A stretch of DNA of 55,977 bases, taken from the NCBI RefSeq assembly GCF_004349135.1, contig NZ_SMFN01000020.1:9720-65696 (forward strand). Direction: 5' to 3'. The translations under genes and the position numbers were made by a program. This DNA comes from Flavobacterium sandaracinum. Lineage in GTDB: Bacteria > Bacteroidota > Bacteroidia > Flavobacteriales > Flavobacteriaceae. The notes beneath the pieces are model-generated. The model made no database searches. It worked only from the letters and a program-made list of their open reading frames with translations, and was not told the DNA's origin. Below, in pieces: positions 17,003 to 26,076 of the stretch (position 1 is the first letter of the stretch; every line of letters begins with the position of its first letter).

Positions 17003-17839
17003 TTAAAATAAATTTAAAAAGACATTATTGTTGGCTAAGGCCTCCATTAAAATTCCTTCATAATGGTTTCTTCCAAATGAGCTAAAATGATTTTTAACTT
17101 CTTGTAATAGATTGGTTTGGATTAAATCGGGTTTGCCTCTGTAAACAGTTTTTCCTTTATAAGAATTAAGAACCCTTTGATAAATATTACCTGTTTTATC
17201 ATTATACTTATCAAGAAGTTTAATTCTTTTAAAATGATACTCAATCACTTGGTATAAATCTGAATCTATACCATTTGGGTTATCAATACGAAATTTAATT
17301 ATCACATTTGTTCTGAAAAATCTAACATCTGCAAAAAGAAATTGTTGTGTTGGTAATATATCAGTATAAAGATTAATTATACCTGTATAATTAGGGTCTT
17401 GACTAATCCAATAATCATTTTTAATTGGATTACAAACAGCACAACAAGGGAATAAATTTAAGTGATTAACAGAGAATTCGGGAAAAAGTGATTGTGGTAG
17501 ATAGTGATCTGTTGTATTGTCTGTATCTATTCCACAAAATTGGCAAACCGAACGTAAATAATTCGGCTGGTTTTCTTTTATTCTCGCAATTAACTTATCT
17601 AAAGCGTTAGTTGAGTCAGAATAACATTTCCGCAAATATTTCTTTTCTTGTAGAGTATAGACTTGGCTCGGTAAGTTTTGCAAGGTGTTTTTATCAAACT
17701 CTACTTTATAATTACCATATCTATTTAAAATTGTTGGCCTTAAAGCCTGTAAAATAGTATGAGCAGGCTCTTGTTTACTTTTATGAATCAAATCAAATTC
17801 ATCTATTGGGACAGTATTTAAAGGTATCAGGTTACGCAT
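17003..17839 (-). CDS. ptuB: HNH endonuclease, PtuB-like (Septu)
   Basis: A 278-residue protein with an HNH fold in the middle: CQFC (Cys-99, Cys-102), TTDHYLPQSLF (Asp-111, His-112), HLNLFPCCAVCN (Asn-128, Cys-133, Cys-136, Asn-137). The two CxxC pairs would bind structural zinc, and the DH and N residues would form the catalytic ββα-metal site. The start codon lies within the last 8 bases of the ATPase gene, so the two are translationally coupled. An AAA ATPase followed by an HNH protein is the Septu (PtuA-PtuB) arrangement, in which the complex degrades DNA upon phage infection. The symbol is by context and domain rather than close sequence recognition. Confidence 0.75.
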   Translation of the reverse strand: MRNLIPLNTVPIDEFDLIHKSKQEPAHTILQALRPTILNRYGNYKVEFDKNTLQNLPSQVYTLQEKKYLRKCYSDSTNALDKLIARIKENQPNYLRSVCQFCGIDTDNTTDHYLPQSLFPEFSVNHLNLFPCCAVCNPIKNDYWISQDPNYTGIINLYTDILPTQQFLFADVRFFRTNVIIKFRIDNPNGIDSDLYQVIEYHFKRIKLLDKYNDKTGNIYQRVLNSYKGKTVYRGKPDLIQTNLLQEVKNHFSSFGRNHYEGILMEALANNNVFLNLF

Positions 17840-19307
17840 TTAATTCTTTCTCTGGATTTTCGTATTGGTTTAATAAAAATGTAGTCGCACTCAGACTTAA
17901 TTTGTTTTCAAAAATGGATAATACACTTTTGTATGAATGTAGTTCGCTAAGATTTTTAAGTACATGCTTGTAATTGTCATCAACTTCCATTGTTTTAAAA
18001 ACTTTTTCGGTTAAGACATCTATATTTTCACCAAAACTTTCGATTCCTAATTTATATACCATTGGAACATTACCTTGTCTTTCAAAAACGTTTACATATC
18101 TCCCAGGAATTTCCTGTAAAATGATTGGAGAGTGAGTTGCTAAAATTGCATATGAATCAAATTTTTGAAGAATATATTCTATCATTCTGATAAAGTTTGC
18201 AATTGCATTTGGGTGTAAGTGCATTTCAGGTTCATCAAAAAGCAAAATTGAATTTTTCTTAATATGAGCTAATATCTCAGTAATTACGTACATTAAAAAA
18301 CTTTGTCCCGAACTTAATAATTTAGAGTTTTTATTGTTTACTATTTCATAATTTTCATTTTCAAATATTTCAGTGTAAAATAAATCAGCTAATTCTTCAT
18401 CGAGAATAGTTTTCATAACATTGAACCATGTTAGCGCTCTGTTACTTTTGCTAAGAATTAATCCTACAGATTCCTTGTAATTTTCAACTAATTTTGGACC
18501 AGACAGTAATCTGCCGTCTTCATCTTTTAATCCACAATATTTATAACTAAACGATTTGTCCTTTTGAGGTCTTGCAAATTTATCAAAAGCACTGTAAGAA
18601 ACTGCTATTACTTTACTGAATAAGGGTCTCGAGGGAGTAAAAGTGTCATCCTTTAGCTTGCTTTTGGATTGACCACTTAAATCCAAAGCAAATTTTGCCA
18701 AAAATTGAGTTTTACCTGTACCATTTTTTCCAATTAGAGAAATCATCCGATTAGGCAAATTTTCACTGTCTCCAAAATTGAAGTTTACTGTATGGTCTCC
18801 ATCTGTATGATCTAAATCACATTTATAAGTAAAAATAAAATTTTGTTCTTGAGGTAAACCATAAATAATTGATTTAGCTTCTTTAAATGCTTTTTGAGCT
18901 TCACTATTTCTAATCAATGAAACTCTAAAATTTGAATAATGTTCAAATTTGTCAGCTAAGGCATTATAAAATGCAACATCATTAATTTTATTTAAGGCTT
19001 CATTAAAATCTTCTTTTCCTAATACATTGTAGAGAGTAGTATAATACTCCATATCTTGTCCTAAAGAGCAAAATTCTTCTGAAAGTTCATCAAATACCTT
19101 ATCAATTATATTTAAAGTTTTAAATTCCGACTCGTGCATTATTTTAACATATCCAATTTTATAGCGCTTCCTTTGTTTGTTAAAATATATTAGTTCAAAA
19201 CTGGTTCTTCTGCTATAATCATCCCAACTATCATATTCTAATAAAAAAAAGGGGGATTGAATTTCTTGAATATTTTCAGGATTTATGTGAAATTTTATGT
19301 TTTTCAT
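17832..19307 (-). CDS. ptuA: AAA/ABC-type ATPase, PtuA-like (Septu)
   Basis: About 491 residues from the ATG at 19307 (MKNIKFHINPEN); a TTG at 19325 would add six. An SMC/ABC-like ATPase is visible: Walker A GKNGTGKT at 193-200, signature-like LLSSGQS at about 330-336, Walker B LLFDEPEMHLHP at about 355-366, and switch His in LATHSP at about 389-394. Its partner is the overlapping HNH nuclease gene. Most PtuA proteins I know have Walker A close to the N-terminus; here about 190 residues precede it, with no recognised domain. It could therefore be a divergent Septu or a related ATPase-HNH system. The ATPase is expected to gate the nuclease in response to infection. Confidence 0.75.
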   Translation of the reverse strand: MKNIKFHINPENIQEIQSPFFLLEYDSWDDYSRRTSFELIYFNKQRKRYKIGYVKIMHESEFKTLNIIDKVFDELSEEFCSLGQDMEYYTTLYNVLGKEDFNEALNKINDVAFYNALADKFEHYSNFRVSLIRNSEAQKAFKEAKSIIYGLPQEQNFIFTYKCDLDHTDGDHTVNFNFGDSENLPNRMISLIGKNGTGKTQFLAKFALDLSGQSKSKLKDDTFTPSRPLFSKVIAVSYSAFDKFARPQKDKSFSYKYCGLKDEDGRLLSGPKLVENYKESVGLILSKSNRALTWFNVMKTILDEELADLFYTEIFENENYEIVNNKNSKLLSSGQSFLMYVITEILAHIKKNSILLFDEPEMHLHPNAIANFIRMIEYILQKFDSYAILATHSPIILQEIPGRYVNVFERQGNVPMVYKLGIESFGENIDVLTEKVFKTMEVDDNYKHVLKNLSELHSYKSVLSIFENKLSLSATTFLLNQYENPEKELNA

Positions 19308-19379
19308 ATTTAAGTATATAGACAATTATGAATTTAAGCGTAAATAGAAACCTGATAAGTCAAGTCTACTTATTGTATT

Positions 19380-21722
19380 TTAAGAATTTTCAACAATAAA
19401 AACTGTTTTATTAATCGCAGTGCATAAAGATTCATAATGTGTCATATCATTACCCAACAAAGTAAAAACATCAGCTATCACTTCCGGTAATCTTAAAATC
19501 AATTCATCGTGTCTTGTTGCTTTTTCAAAAGATGTAAAATGTGAAAAGTGATGCAAAATTTTAAGTTCATTTACGTCTCCGACAAGTTCAACGATTCTAC
19601 TATCAATTTCACCTTTGTTGCCAGGTAGTTTTATTAAGGTGTAAATTTCTAAAAATCGACGGACTGCGTTCGGCATTAATATGTAATTTGGGTTTTGTAT
19701 ACTACAATCTGACTCGAAAAAATTATAAATCAGAGAGAATAAATAGATATATTCCGACTTATAACTAGCCAAAGATGATGGCATTTTTTCTATTATAGAG
19801 GAATCAATCGCCACTTTTTTAATAAAAAACGAATTGCAAGCGGAGACCTCTCTGGTACCTTGTTCTGTTGGTATTTTTTTCTTCCGTTTAATATTGTTAG
19901 CGTCTCTTAAGAAAGAATAAAATTCAAAATTATGTGTTGACACAAAAAGTTGCAAAAAGCAATCTATCACTTTAGCTGGATTGTCCGGATCAATTCCTTT
20001 TCTGAAGAAGAATGAATTAATCAATGAAGTGATTTGAGCAATATGGTTCGCGTCCAAACTCGAAATTGGGTCGTCAAAAAAAACAATTGTTTCTAATAAT
20101 TTACCTGATTCAAATAAGCTATCTAGCATTACCATAAAGTGAGAAAAAGCAATTGCAGTTTTTTCACCTTCACTTAAATTCTTCGCGATGATATCCCCTC
20201 TTTTTAATACGAAATGATTGTCATAAGTAACATCAATCTTAATATCTTCTCTTTTTAGAAACATTTTAATAAACATGTTCAGCTCACCCTTACCCGCGGT
20301 GATACTTTGAAGTTGGTCAGAGTACTCCTTGTTTTCAATTTCTTTTGCTAGAATACGAGCATTAAAAATTTGATGATATTTTTCTTCAATTTCTTTTTTT
20401 CTTTTGAATTCAAAGTAATTTTCATCAATTAAATATTTCGAAACTAAATGTTTTTTGTAGCTATCTCTTGCGCTATCTTGATTTGATTTAAAATTTTCTA
20501 CTATTTGATTATGTTCTTCAAATACCTTTTTCACATCGGTAATCCATTTCGATAAAATAGATTCTACTTCCGTATTCATTTCAGGTAAAGTTTTGGTGAC
20601 AAATAGAGAATTCGTCAATTTATCTTCGATTATTGATTTTAGTTGATTTAGAACAGAACAATATTCTTTGCAAACAGTAGAGTATTCCCGTACTAAATCT
20701 TCAAATATTAATTGTAAGCTTTCATTTAAATCATTCTTACTTTTGTTTCGAATATCAATTTTTTCAAAATATTCTATTTCAGCATTAATTTTATTTATTA
20801 ATTCTACAGATTCATCTTTTAAAACTGCTGCTTCATTTGAGAAATAAGTATTTAAGTTCATTACTCTCTCCGGGATTAAATCGGATTTACAAAAAGCACA
20901 ATTTTCCAGATGTTTTGATTCGTGTAATCTGACACCTGTTCTTACCCAATTATACAAATCCGAATCATCGTCAAGAATTTCTTCCTGAGTGGCTGCTTTG
21001 GGCTCTTTGCTAATAAAATCACTTACTTTTTGGATTAAGTCATTCAATTTATTAGCATATTCCTCTATGTCTATTTTGTCTTTGTCATTTTTTGAAATAG
21101 AATCAGCTTTGATTTTAATTAATATGGCTTGATCTAAAATAATATTATTTAGAACCTCTTCTTTGGTGCCTATTAATCTTTCTAAATGTCCCTTATTAAA
21201 TTCAATTAGACTGTTGAAATGATCGTTTTTTATTATTCTAGCCTGATTGGTAAATTTTGAAGCTGAAAATTCGTTAAACCTATTTATAAAAACCGAATTA
21301 TCGGTAATCTTTAATCTCGCTTTGGCTATATATTCTTCATTAGCTACAATTAATGGTCGCAAATGAGCATTTTTACCAATGTCGAAAGTTATCCCTTTCA
21401 TTTTTTTGTCGTCAGAATCGAACCTCAAATTATCTTTGATGAAATCAGAATTAAAAACCCTTACATTGAATGGAAAGGAATCTATATTCGAATGGTTTAT
21501 TTTTGTACCATCCTCTAATATAATTTCAAATTCAATATCAGGAAATTCTTCGGAATTGGTTTTCTTATTTTCCATGAATGAAAATAGTCTTGACAGAGTT
21601 GTTTTTCCAGAATAATTCCAACCATAAATCATATTTTTATTATTGAAATCAGGTAAGGTTCCGCTATGTCTATAATTTTTATAAACACCGAAGTTTTTTA
21701 TATATTGAATCCTTTTAATCAT
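19380..21722 (-). CDS. rloC: RloC-like tRNA anticodon nuclease (AAA_13 ATPase)
   Basis: A 780-residue protein with an ATG start. It has an ABC-ATPase head split by a coiled coil: Walker A GWNYSGKT (34-41), signature LSEGEK (516-521), Walker B IVFFDDPISSLD (546-557), and switch His-597 in VSTHNF. The coiled coil contains CAFC at 275-278, the CxxC zinc hook that distinguishes RloC from PrrC. The C-terminus has Arg-688, Glu-692 and His-724, spaced exactly as the PrrC catalytic triad Arg-320/Glu-324/His-356. RloC cuts tRNA at the wobble position as a last-ditch abortive response, often when restriction has failed. Here it lies 197 bases downstream of the GIY-YIG gene and 72 bases before the Septu pair, all in one direction. 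Confidence 0.85.
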   Translation of the reverse strand: MIKRIQYIKNFGVYKNYRHSGTLPDFNNKNMIYGWNYSGKTTLSRLFSFMENKKTNSEEFPDIEFEIILEDGTKINHSNIDSFPFNVRVFNSDFIKDNLRFDSDDKKMKGITFDIGKNAHLRPLIVANEEYIAKARLKITDNSVFINRFNEFSASKFTNQARIIKNDHFNSLIEFNKGHLERLIGTKEEVLNNIILDQAILIKIKADSISKNDKDKIDIEEYANKLNDLIQKVSDFISKEPKAATQEEILDDDSDLYNWVRTGVRLHESKHLENCAFCKSDLIPERVMNLNTYFSNEAAVLKDESVELINKINAEIEYFEKIDIRNKSKNDLNESLQLIFEDLVREYSTVCKEYCSVLNQLKSIIEDKLTNSLFVTKTLPEMNTEVESILSKWITDVKKVFEEHNQIVENFKSNQDSARDSYKKHLVSKYLIDENYFEFKRKKEIEEKYHQIFNARILAKEIENKEYSDQLQSITAGKGELNMFIKMFLKREDIKIDVTYDNHFVLKRGDIIAKNLSEGEKTAIAFSHFMVMLDSLFESGKLLETIVFFDDPISSLDANHIAQITSLINSFFFRKGIDPDNPAKVIDCFLQLFVSTHNFEFYSFLRDANNIKRKKKIPTEQGTREVSACNSFFIKKVAIDSSIIEKMPSSLASYKSEYIYLFSLIYNFFESDCSIQNPNYILMPNAVRRFLEIYTLIKLPGNKGEIDSRIVELVGDVNELKILHHFSHFTSFEKATRHDELILRLPEVIADVFTLLGNDMTHYESLCTAINKTVFIVENS

Positions 21723-21919
21723 TGTTGTGTACTCGATTTAATTACTCTTAATTAAAGACAAAATAGAAAGACATCTTTTTAATGAGGTTTTGCTAGGGTA
21801 TTAATTAATCCCATCAATAAACGTTTTTACGAAATCGATGATTCTGTTAGTTATTCTTTTACCGATGGTGTCACGATGCAGTATATGCGGTTGTTTTTCA
21901 AATGAGATACTAATTAATT

Positions 21920-23116
21920 TCAAATTTCAATTATTATCATGTTTTTTTCATCATACCTATGTTTAACAACCTCCCCGCTAATTATCAATTCAATGGCTTG
22001 CTCAATAACATCAATCGGCGCTATGAACCATTCTCGTGGGGTGTGCCTTCTTTTTTTCTCATCAAAAATATCAATGTTCAGACACGATTTACCAAAGAAA
22101 TTATGAAGTAATTGTTCTAGCTTCTGTGGATTCATATTGTAACATTTCCAAGAGGTAATGATTTTTACGGGAGCCATTAGATAGGTTGGATCCTTTTCTG
22201 CATTTTTGATTCTTTCTTCAACCTCAACTTTAGAATATCCAATTTTGTATAAGTTATCAATTTCGATTATTCGTTCGTCTTTGCTTTTGGAACGCAGCAC
22301 ATAAATATATCCTGCTGCTGCATCTTCATCGGTTATATTGCTAAATCTTTCAATGAAGTTTTCGTTTACTTTATCCATGTTTTGTGTTACCACTTTACCA
22401 TTGGCATATAGGATTTTAGCCGCCGATCGATACAACATATTTGATTCGGTGCCATTTTCAAAAATACATCTTGTTCTACCGTCTTTTCTTAAACGTTTGC
22501 CTTCTACATAGGTTTCTTCTTGGGTCAAATTGATGTTTTCTAATAACATCAAAACGCCGTTGTGGACATAAAAATCGCCTTCTCTTAAATTATCTTCCTT
22601 GAAATCAACCAGCTTTCTTTTTCCATCCCCTAAATCCTTTTGAATATCCTTGAAAAGCATTTCGTATTTATCAAAATCCTTACACGGCTTTCTTCTTGCT
22701 ACAAAATCAGACGGAGCTCTTTCGTAGTCTTTTGGGGTATGTTTAAATTCAAACAAATCGGAATCATCATCTAATAAGTCAAATGTATCATCATTAAAAA
22801 TATCATCGATTGAATTAATTTCTTTTGCTTCAAAGTTCAATAAACCATGAATGTCTTGCTCCTCTAAAGATTGCATTTTTTCTATATCTGACCTAATGCT
22901 TTTCAACCTTGAATAGAGCTGAAATTCTGAAATATTGCCTGGATTGGGTTGTGGCTCTTTATTGTATTTTGCAAAGAAATCATTCACTTCACCGAATGAA
23001 GCCGATAGTCGTTCGTCTGCATTTCGTGCACTTGAAACTTTAGGTTTGACATTTAGAATGTCAAATTGATCGTTTGCAAAAATGTCCTCTAGGGTTTGAA
23101 ATTTATCCATTTGCAT
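21920..23116 (-). CDS. GIY-YIG (T5orf172-type) nuclease of helicase-nuclease pair
   Basis: A 398-residue protein. The C-terminal domain (about 268-350) has GYIYVLR ... LYKIGYS, the GIY-YIG signature, followed by Arg in EERI (about 302) and Glu in KLEQLLHNFF (about 334), the expected catalytic residues. The N-terminal 120 residues are acidic and contain a repeated motif, LEDIFANDQFDIL (9-21) and IDDIFNDDTFDLL (103-115), which may be a docking peptide. The middle part (150-250) is unrecognised. The gene starts 14 bases inside the end of the helicase gene, so the two products are probably made together and act as one restriction complex. GIY-YIG domains cut one strand per monomer and are used by several restriction enzymes. 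Confidence 0.8.
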   Translation of the reverse strand: MQMDKFQTLEDIFANDQFDILNVKPKVSSARNADERLSASFGEVNDFFAKYNKEPQPNPGNISEFQLYSRLKSIRSDIEKMQSLEEQDIHGLLNFEAKEINSIDDIFNDDTFDLLDDDSDLFEFKHTPKDYERAPSDFVARRKPCKDFDKYEMLFKDIQKDLGDGKRKLVDFKEDNLREGDFYVHNGVLMLLENINLTQEETYVEGKRLRKDGRTRCIFENGTESNMLYRSAAKILYANGKVVTQNMDKVNENFIERFSNITDEDAAAGYIYVLRSKSKDERIIEIDNLYKIGYSKVEVEERIKNAEKDPTYLMAPVKIITSWKCYNMNPQKLEQLLHNFFGKSCLNIDIFDEKKRRHTPREWFIAPIDVIEQAIELIISGEVVKHRYDEKNMIIIEI

Positions 23117-25043
23117 TGGCCATTCGTTTTCTTTTTTCTTCTTTCAGATAAATAATACACTCTGCCATTCTTCGTTCTAATGGGTCGTTGGCATTTAGAC
23201 TCGGTTCTTTGTCATACATTTTTTTGAACTCCACGATTTTGGGCCACAAAATTTTAGCTTCTTCAAAGTCCATTTTTATTCTTGTCGCTTCAATGGTGTC
23301 TTGAATCACTTTCAACACTTTGGTAGTAACCGATTTCGAAAGTATTTCGAAAGCTTTCTGGAATGGATTAATCGTGTCAATCAGGTCAATATGTAAATCT
23401 TCTATGTTTACAAATTTATCCGCCATCCTGATAAAACGCTGGTCCCCCACTTCTTTTATTTCTCCGTTTTTCACCACTGAATCGACTACCACATATTGAC
23501 GAATTTCTTCAATTTCTTCGTCTGTTAATTCCGGGTATTTAATTCTGATGATTTTTGGGATCAACACCTTATTGATTACTTCTGGATCGATGTTTCCCGG
23601 CATTGCTTTCAGCATAGTGTCGTCCTGCAAGATTGTAGCTTTCAAATCATTCAAATCTGATTCTACAATATCCTTTACCCTTTTTGAGCTCGGTGCTTTG
23701 AATCCTCTTATTTTTATTTCACCTGGCTTTGTATCCTCATCATCGTTATCCAATCTTGTTTTGAATTTGAAGTTGGGCGCTAATACCTGCTCCATCAATA
23801 ATGAGGCTGTAATGGCTTTGAGCATATTATTGGTAGCGACTTTTACATCATCCTGAATGGCTTCAGGGCTGGCAATAAGATTGGTGAATTGTGCATGTGT
23901 TTTATTGTTACTATCCCGAGTACATCGACCAATAATTTGAATAATCTCTGTTAATGAACCTCGATAACCTACCGTTAAAGCGTGCTCACAAAAGGGCCAA
24001 TCAAAACCCTCTTTTGCCATGCCTAATGCGATGATTAAATCCATGTCATCTACGGATTTAACATTTCTTAAATAGTTGACTATTTTGTCTCTTTCCCTTG
24101 AACTATCTTCAACCAAATCGGCTACTTTCAATATTTTACCGTCGCTGTGACGTTTGATATGAATTACACCTGTGTCGGAATCTTGTTTTATAACATCGCC
24201 AATAGCATCTAAAATAAAATTGACTTCATTGTGCTTGTCTTTTGTGGATTCGCCTGAATTTACATTCGGAATGTGGAGGATTGTTTTTTTATCGGTATCC
24301 AAGATATCGAGTATGGCCGAGGTGTATTTTCCGGTATAGAAATGGTAGCCAATCCCTAATGATTTCAAGAAGTTATATCCGTTTAATTGTTCATAGTAAT
24401 TGTAAGTTACTTTGGTGAACTTGGCTTCGTTTTCAGGCGTTAGAATTGGCACCGAATCCCCTCTGAAATAAGAACCTGTCATGGCTACAATATGAGCCGA
24501 AGATTTGTTCATTATTGATTTTAACAATTCGCCTAATCTGTTATTGGCATCGGCAGAAACGTGATGAAATTCATCGATTGCCAAAAGTGTATCATTGAAT
24601 TTTGCTTCGTCTAATTCCTCACAGGCAAAACGCAAAGTAGCGTGTGTACAAATTAATAGTTGTTCGTCGCTATCCATGAATTTATGAAAAGCTTTGACTT
24701 TGCTGCTGCTAGCATCATCACCCGGCGTACAAAGATTGTAATTGTCATTGGGTTCCCAATTGGCAAAAAAGCCATCTTTTTTCAAATCCATTTTAGAAAA
24801 TGAACTACCAATAGAACGCTCGGGAACGGCTACAATCACTTTTTTGATCCCTTGATTGATTAATTTATCCAAAGCCAAAAACATCAAGGCACGTGACTTT
24901 CCCGAAGCCGGAGGAGCTTTGAGTAATAAATACTGCGCATCACGTGATTCAAAAGCACGGGTTTGCATTTCTCGCATTCCCATCGTATTGATTTTTGTAC
25001 TATTTCCGGTATTATGGTAGTTTACATTTACTATATCTGGCAT
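23103..25043 (-). CDS. DEAD/DEAH-type SF2 helicase (restriction-associated)
   Basis: A 646-residue protein with an ATG start. The SF2 core spans residues about 25-400: Walker A APPASGKS (43-50), motif II DEFH (157-160), motif III-like AMTGSYF (187-193), and motif VI QIIGRCTRD (369-377). The C-terminal 240 residues are not recognised and may bind the partner. It is expected to translocate on double-stranded DNA using ATP, as in type I and III restriction subunits. The overlapping downstream gene supplies a GIY-YIG nuclease; no specificity subunit is adjacent. An MmeI-like methyltransferase lies 3.4 kb upstream in the same orientation. I infer that this is the motor of a split restriction system. 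Confidence 0.82.
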   Translation of the reverse strand: MPDIVNVNYHNTGNSTKINTMGMREMQTRAFESRDAQYLLLKAPPASGKSRALMFLALDKLINQGIKKVIVAVPERSIGSSFSKMDLKKDGFFANWEPNDNYNLCTPGDDASSSKVKAFHKFMDSDEQLLICTHATLRFACEELDEAKFNDTLLAIDEFHHVSADANNRLGELLKSIMNKSSAHIVAMTGSYFRGDSVPILTPENEAKFTKVTYNYYEQLNGYNFLKSLGIGYHFYTGKYTSAILDILDTDKKTILHIPNVNSGESTKDKHNEVNFILDAIGDVIKQDSDTGVIHIKRHSDGKILKVADLVEDSSRERDKIVNYLRNVKSVDDMDLIIALGMAKEGFDWPFCEHALTVGYRGSLTEIIQIIGRCTRDSNNKTHAQFTNLIASPEAIQDDVKVATNNMLKAITASLLMEQVLAPNFKFKTRLDNDDEDTKPGEIKIRGFKAPSSKRVKDIVESDLNDLKATILQDDTMLKAMPGNIDPEVINKVLIPKIIRIKYPELTDEEIEEIRQYVVVDSVVKNGEIKEVGDQRFIRMADKFVNIEDLHIDLIDTINPFQKAFEILSKSVTTKVLKVIQDTIEATRIKMDFEEAKILWPKIVEFKKMYDKEPSLNANDPLERRMAECIIYLKEEKRKRMANANG

Positions 25044-25055
25044 GGTTTATTTTTT

Positions 25056-25114
25056 AAAGTTTGTCTAAGTTTGTCTAAAGTGTTTTTTATTTATACCGAT
25101 TTTAGACAAACTTT
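25056..25114 (-). promoter_or_regulatory. tandem and inverted repeats upstream of helicase gene
   Basis: AAGTTTGTCT occurs in tandem at 25057-25066 and 25067-25076, and its reverse complement (TTTAGACAAACTTT) is at 25101-25114. The cluster lies 13 to 70 bases before the helicase start and overlaps the end of the upstream gene remnant. It could be an operator or an attenuator hairpin. Confidence 0.4.
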
Positions 25115-25583
25115 TTCCAAATAGGTTTTCTACTAGTCCCTTTATTTACAAGGGTTTTGTCCTTTTTATGCATTGCGTAAATCAAATTTATTACTTTGTT
25201 TTCTTTCTGTTTTTTGTCTAAAACATTAGGAAGTATGTCTAAAATAAGTTTATCTATATCTTCTTTAGACGCATATCCATATTTAACTAAATAGCCCAAA
25301 ACCATTTTTTTATAATGTTCGTCTTTAAATCCTCTATTACGAATATAATCGGCTTTTCTCCTGTAATCTCGGCTAATTCAGCAGATATATGATAATTCGG
25401 CTTTCGTCCCTCTATAAAATTTTTCTTCTTTAGTAATTTAGCACCGTCATCTGTTATCACTTGCTTTTTCTGCACCTTGTCTAAAAGTATTACTTCGGTA
25501 AGGCTTAAATCATCTTTTTTCTCGATTAGCAGTTTAGAATAAATAACAGAATCAGTACCTATTTCATATTCCTGAATTCCCTC
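25102..25583 (-). pseudogene. truncated, frameshifted AlbA_2/ATP-binding (RecG-like) protein C-terminus
   Basis: Two overlapping frames (upstream open to a TAG at 25584-25586, and 25102-25305) together read as one conserved C-terminus: LSLTEVILLDKVQKKQ, EGRKPNYHISAELAEITGEK, then after a shift ADYIRNRGFKDEHYKK and VLGYLVKYGYASKEDIDKLI. This matches what I know of the C-terminal part of AlbA_2/HATPase_c_4 (Schlafen-like) ATP-binding proteins common in Bacteroidota restriction loci. The break is at GAAAAGCC (about 25350-25357), where loss of one A from a homopolymer explains the frame change. The 5' ~350 codons are missing. No start codon serves the remnant, so it is dead. Confidence 0.7.
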
Positions 25584-25609
25584 CTATATTTCTATATCTT
25601 TCCATTTTT

Positions 25610-26074
25610 TTAGAATTCGGTTTCTTCTTGGTTATTCTCTTCTCTTACTGATATAGCATTAACTATTTTTAATTGAAGCGCTTCATCATAGTCGCTTTCG
25701 TATAGAATTGATGTAATGATTTCCTGCAATAAATCTTTATCTATCTTATTGTCAGCCACCTGAACCGCAATGTTTTCCATTTCTCGAATGAAGTGACTTA
25801 CTTTGAAATCAAATCCATTCACTTCAAGAAAATAAGAAGTCAGAACAATTGAACTTCTTTTGTTTCCATCTTCAAATGCATGGTTTTTATTTATCGAATA
25901 GAATAAATGACAAACTTTGTTTTCAAACTCAGGATAATACGAATCATTTTGAATATGTTCTAAAACACTATCAACTAAACCAATGTTGATAATTCCTTTT
26001 CTGCCGCCACTATTTTCAATAATAAAATCTTGTTCTTTAATGGCATGTGCTGTGTCAAAATAAAAGTACTTCAT
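25610..26074 (-). CDS. doc: Doc (death-on-curing) family toxin
   Basis: A 154-residue Fic/Doc-fold protein. The active-site motif HAFEDGNKR (65-73) matches the Doc consensus HxFxDxNKR. Doc enzymes phosphorylate elongation factor Tu and stop translation. The classical antitoxin Phd is not seen. The gene begins 2 bases after the RhuM-like DNA-binding gene, which is therefore the likely partner or regulator. It lies between restriction components, where toxins are often used to retain the locus or to sense its failure. Confidence 0.8.
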   Translation of the reverse strand: MKYFYFDTAHAIKEQDFIIENSGGRKGIINIGLVDSVLEHIQNDSYYPEFENKVCHLFYSINKNHAFEDGNKRSSIVLTSYFLEVNGFDFKVSHFIREMENIAVQVADNKIDKDLLQEIITSILYESDYDEALQLKIVNAISVREENNQEETEF

Positions 26075-26076
26075 AA

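Noticed and set aside
21760..21915. Minus-strand frame after the GIY-YIG stop, ending KTFIDGIN
   Set aside because: It could be a gene remnant, but it has no start codon and I recognise no family, so it is not called.
21920..25043. DISARM or Zorya system
   Set aside because: No DUF1998, PLD or motor-channel genes are present; the helicase is followed only by a GIY-YIG nuclease.
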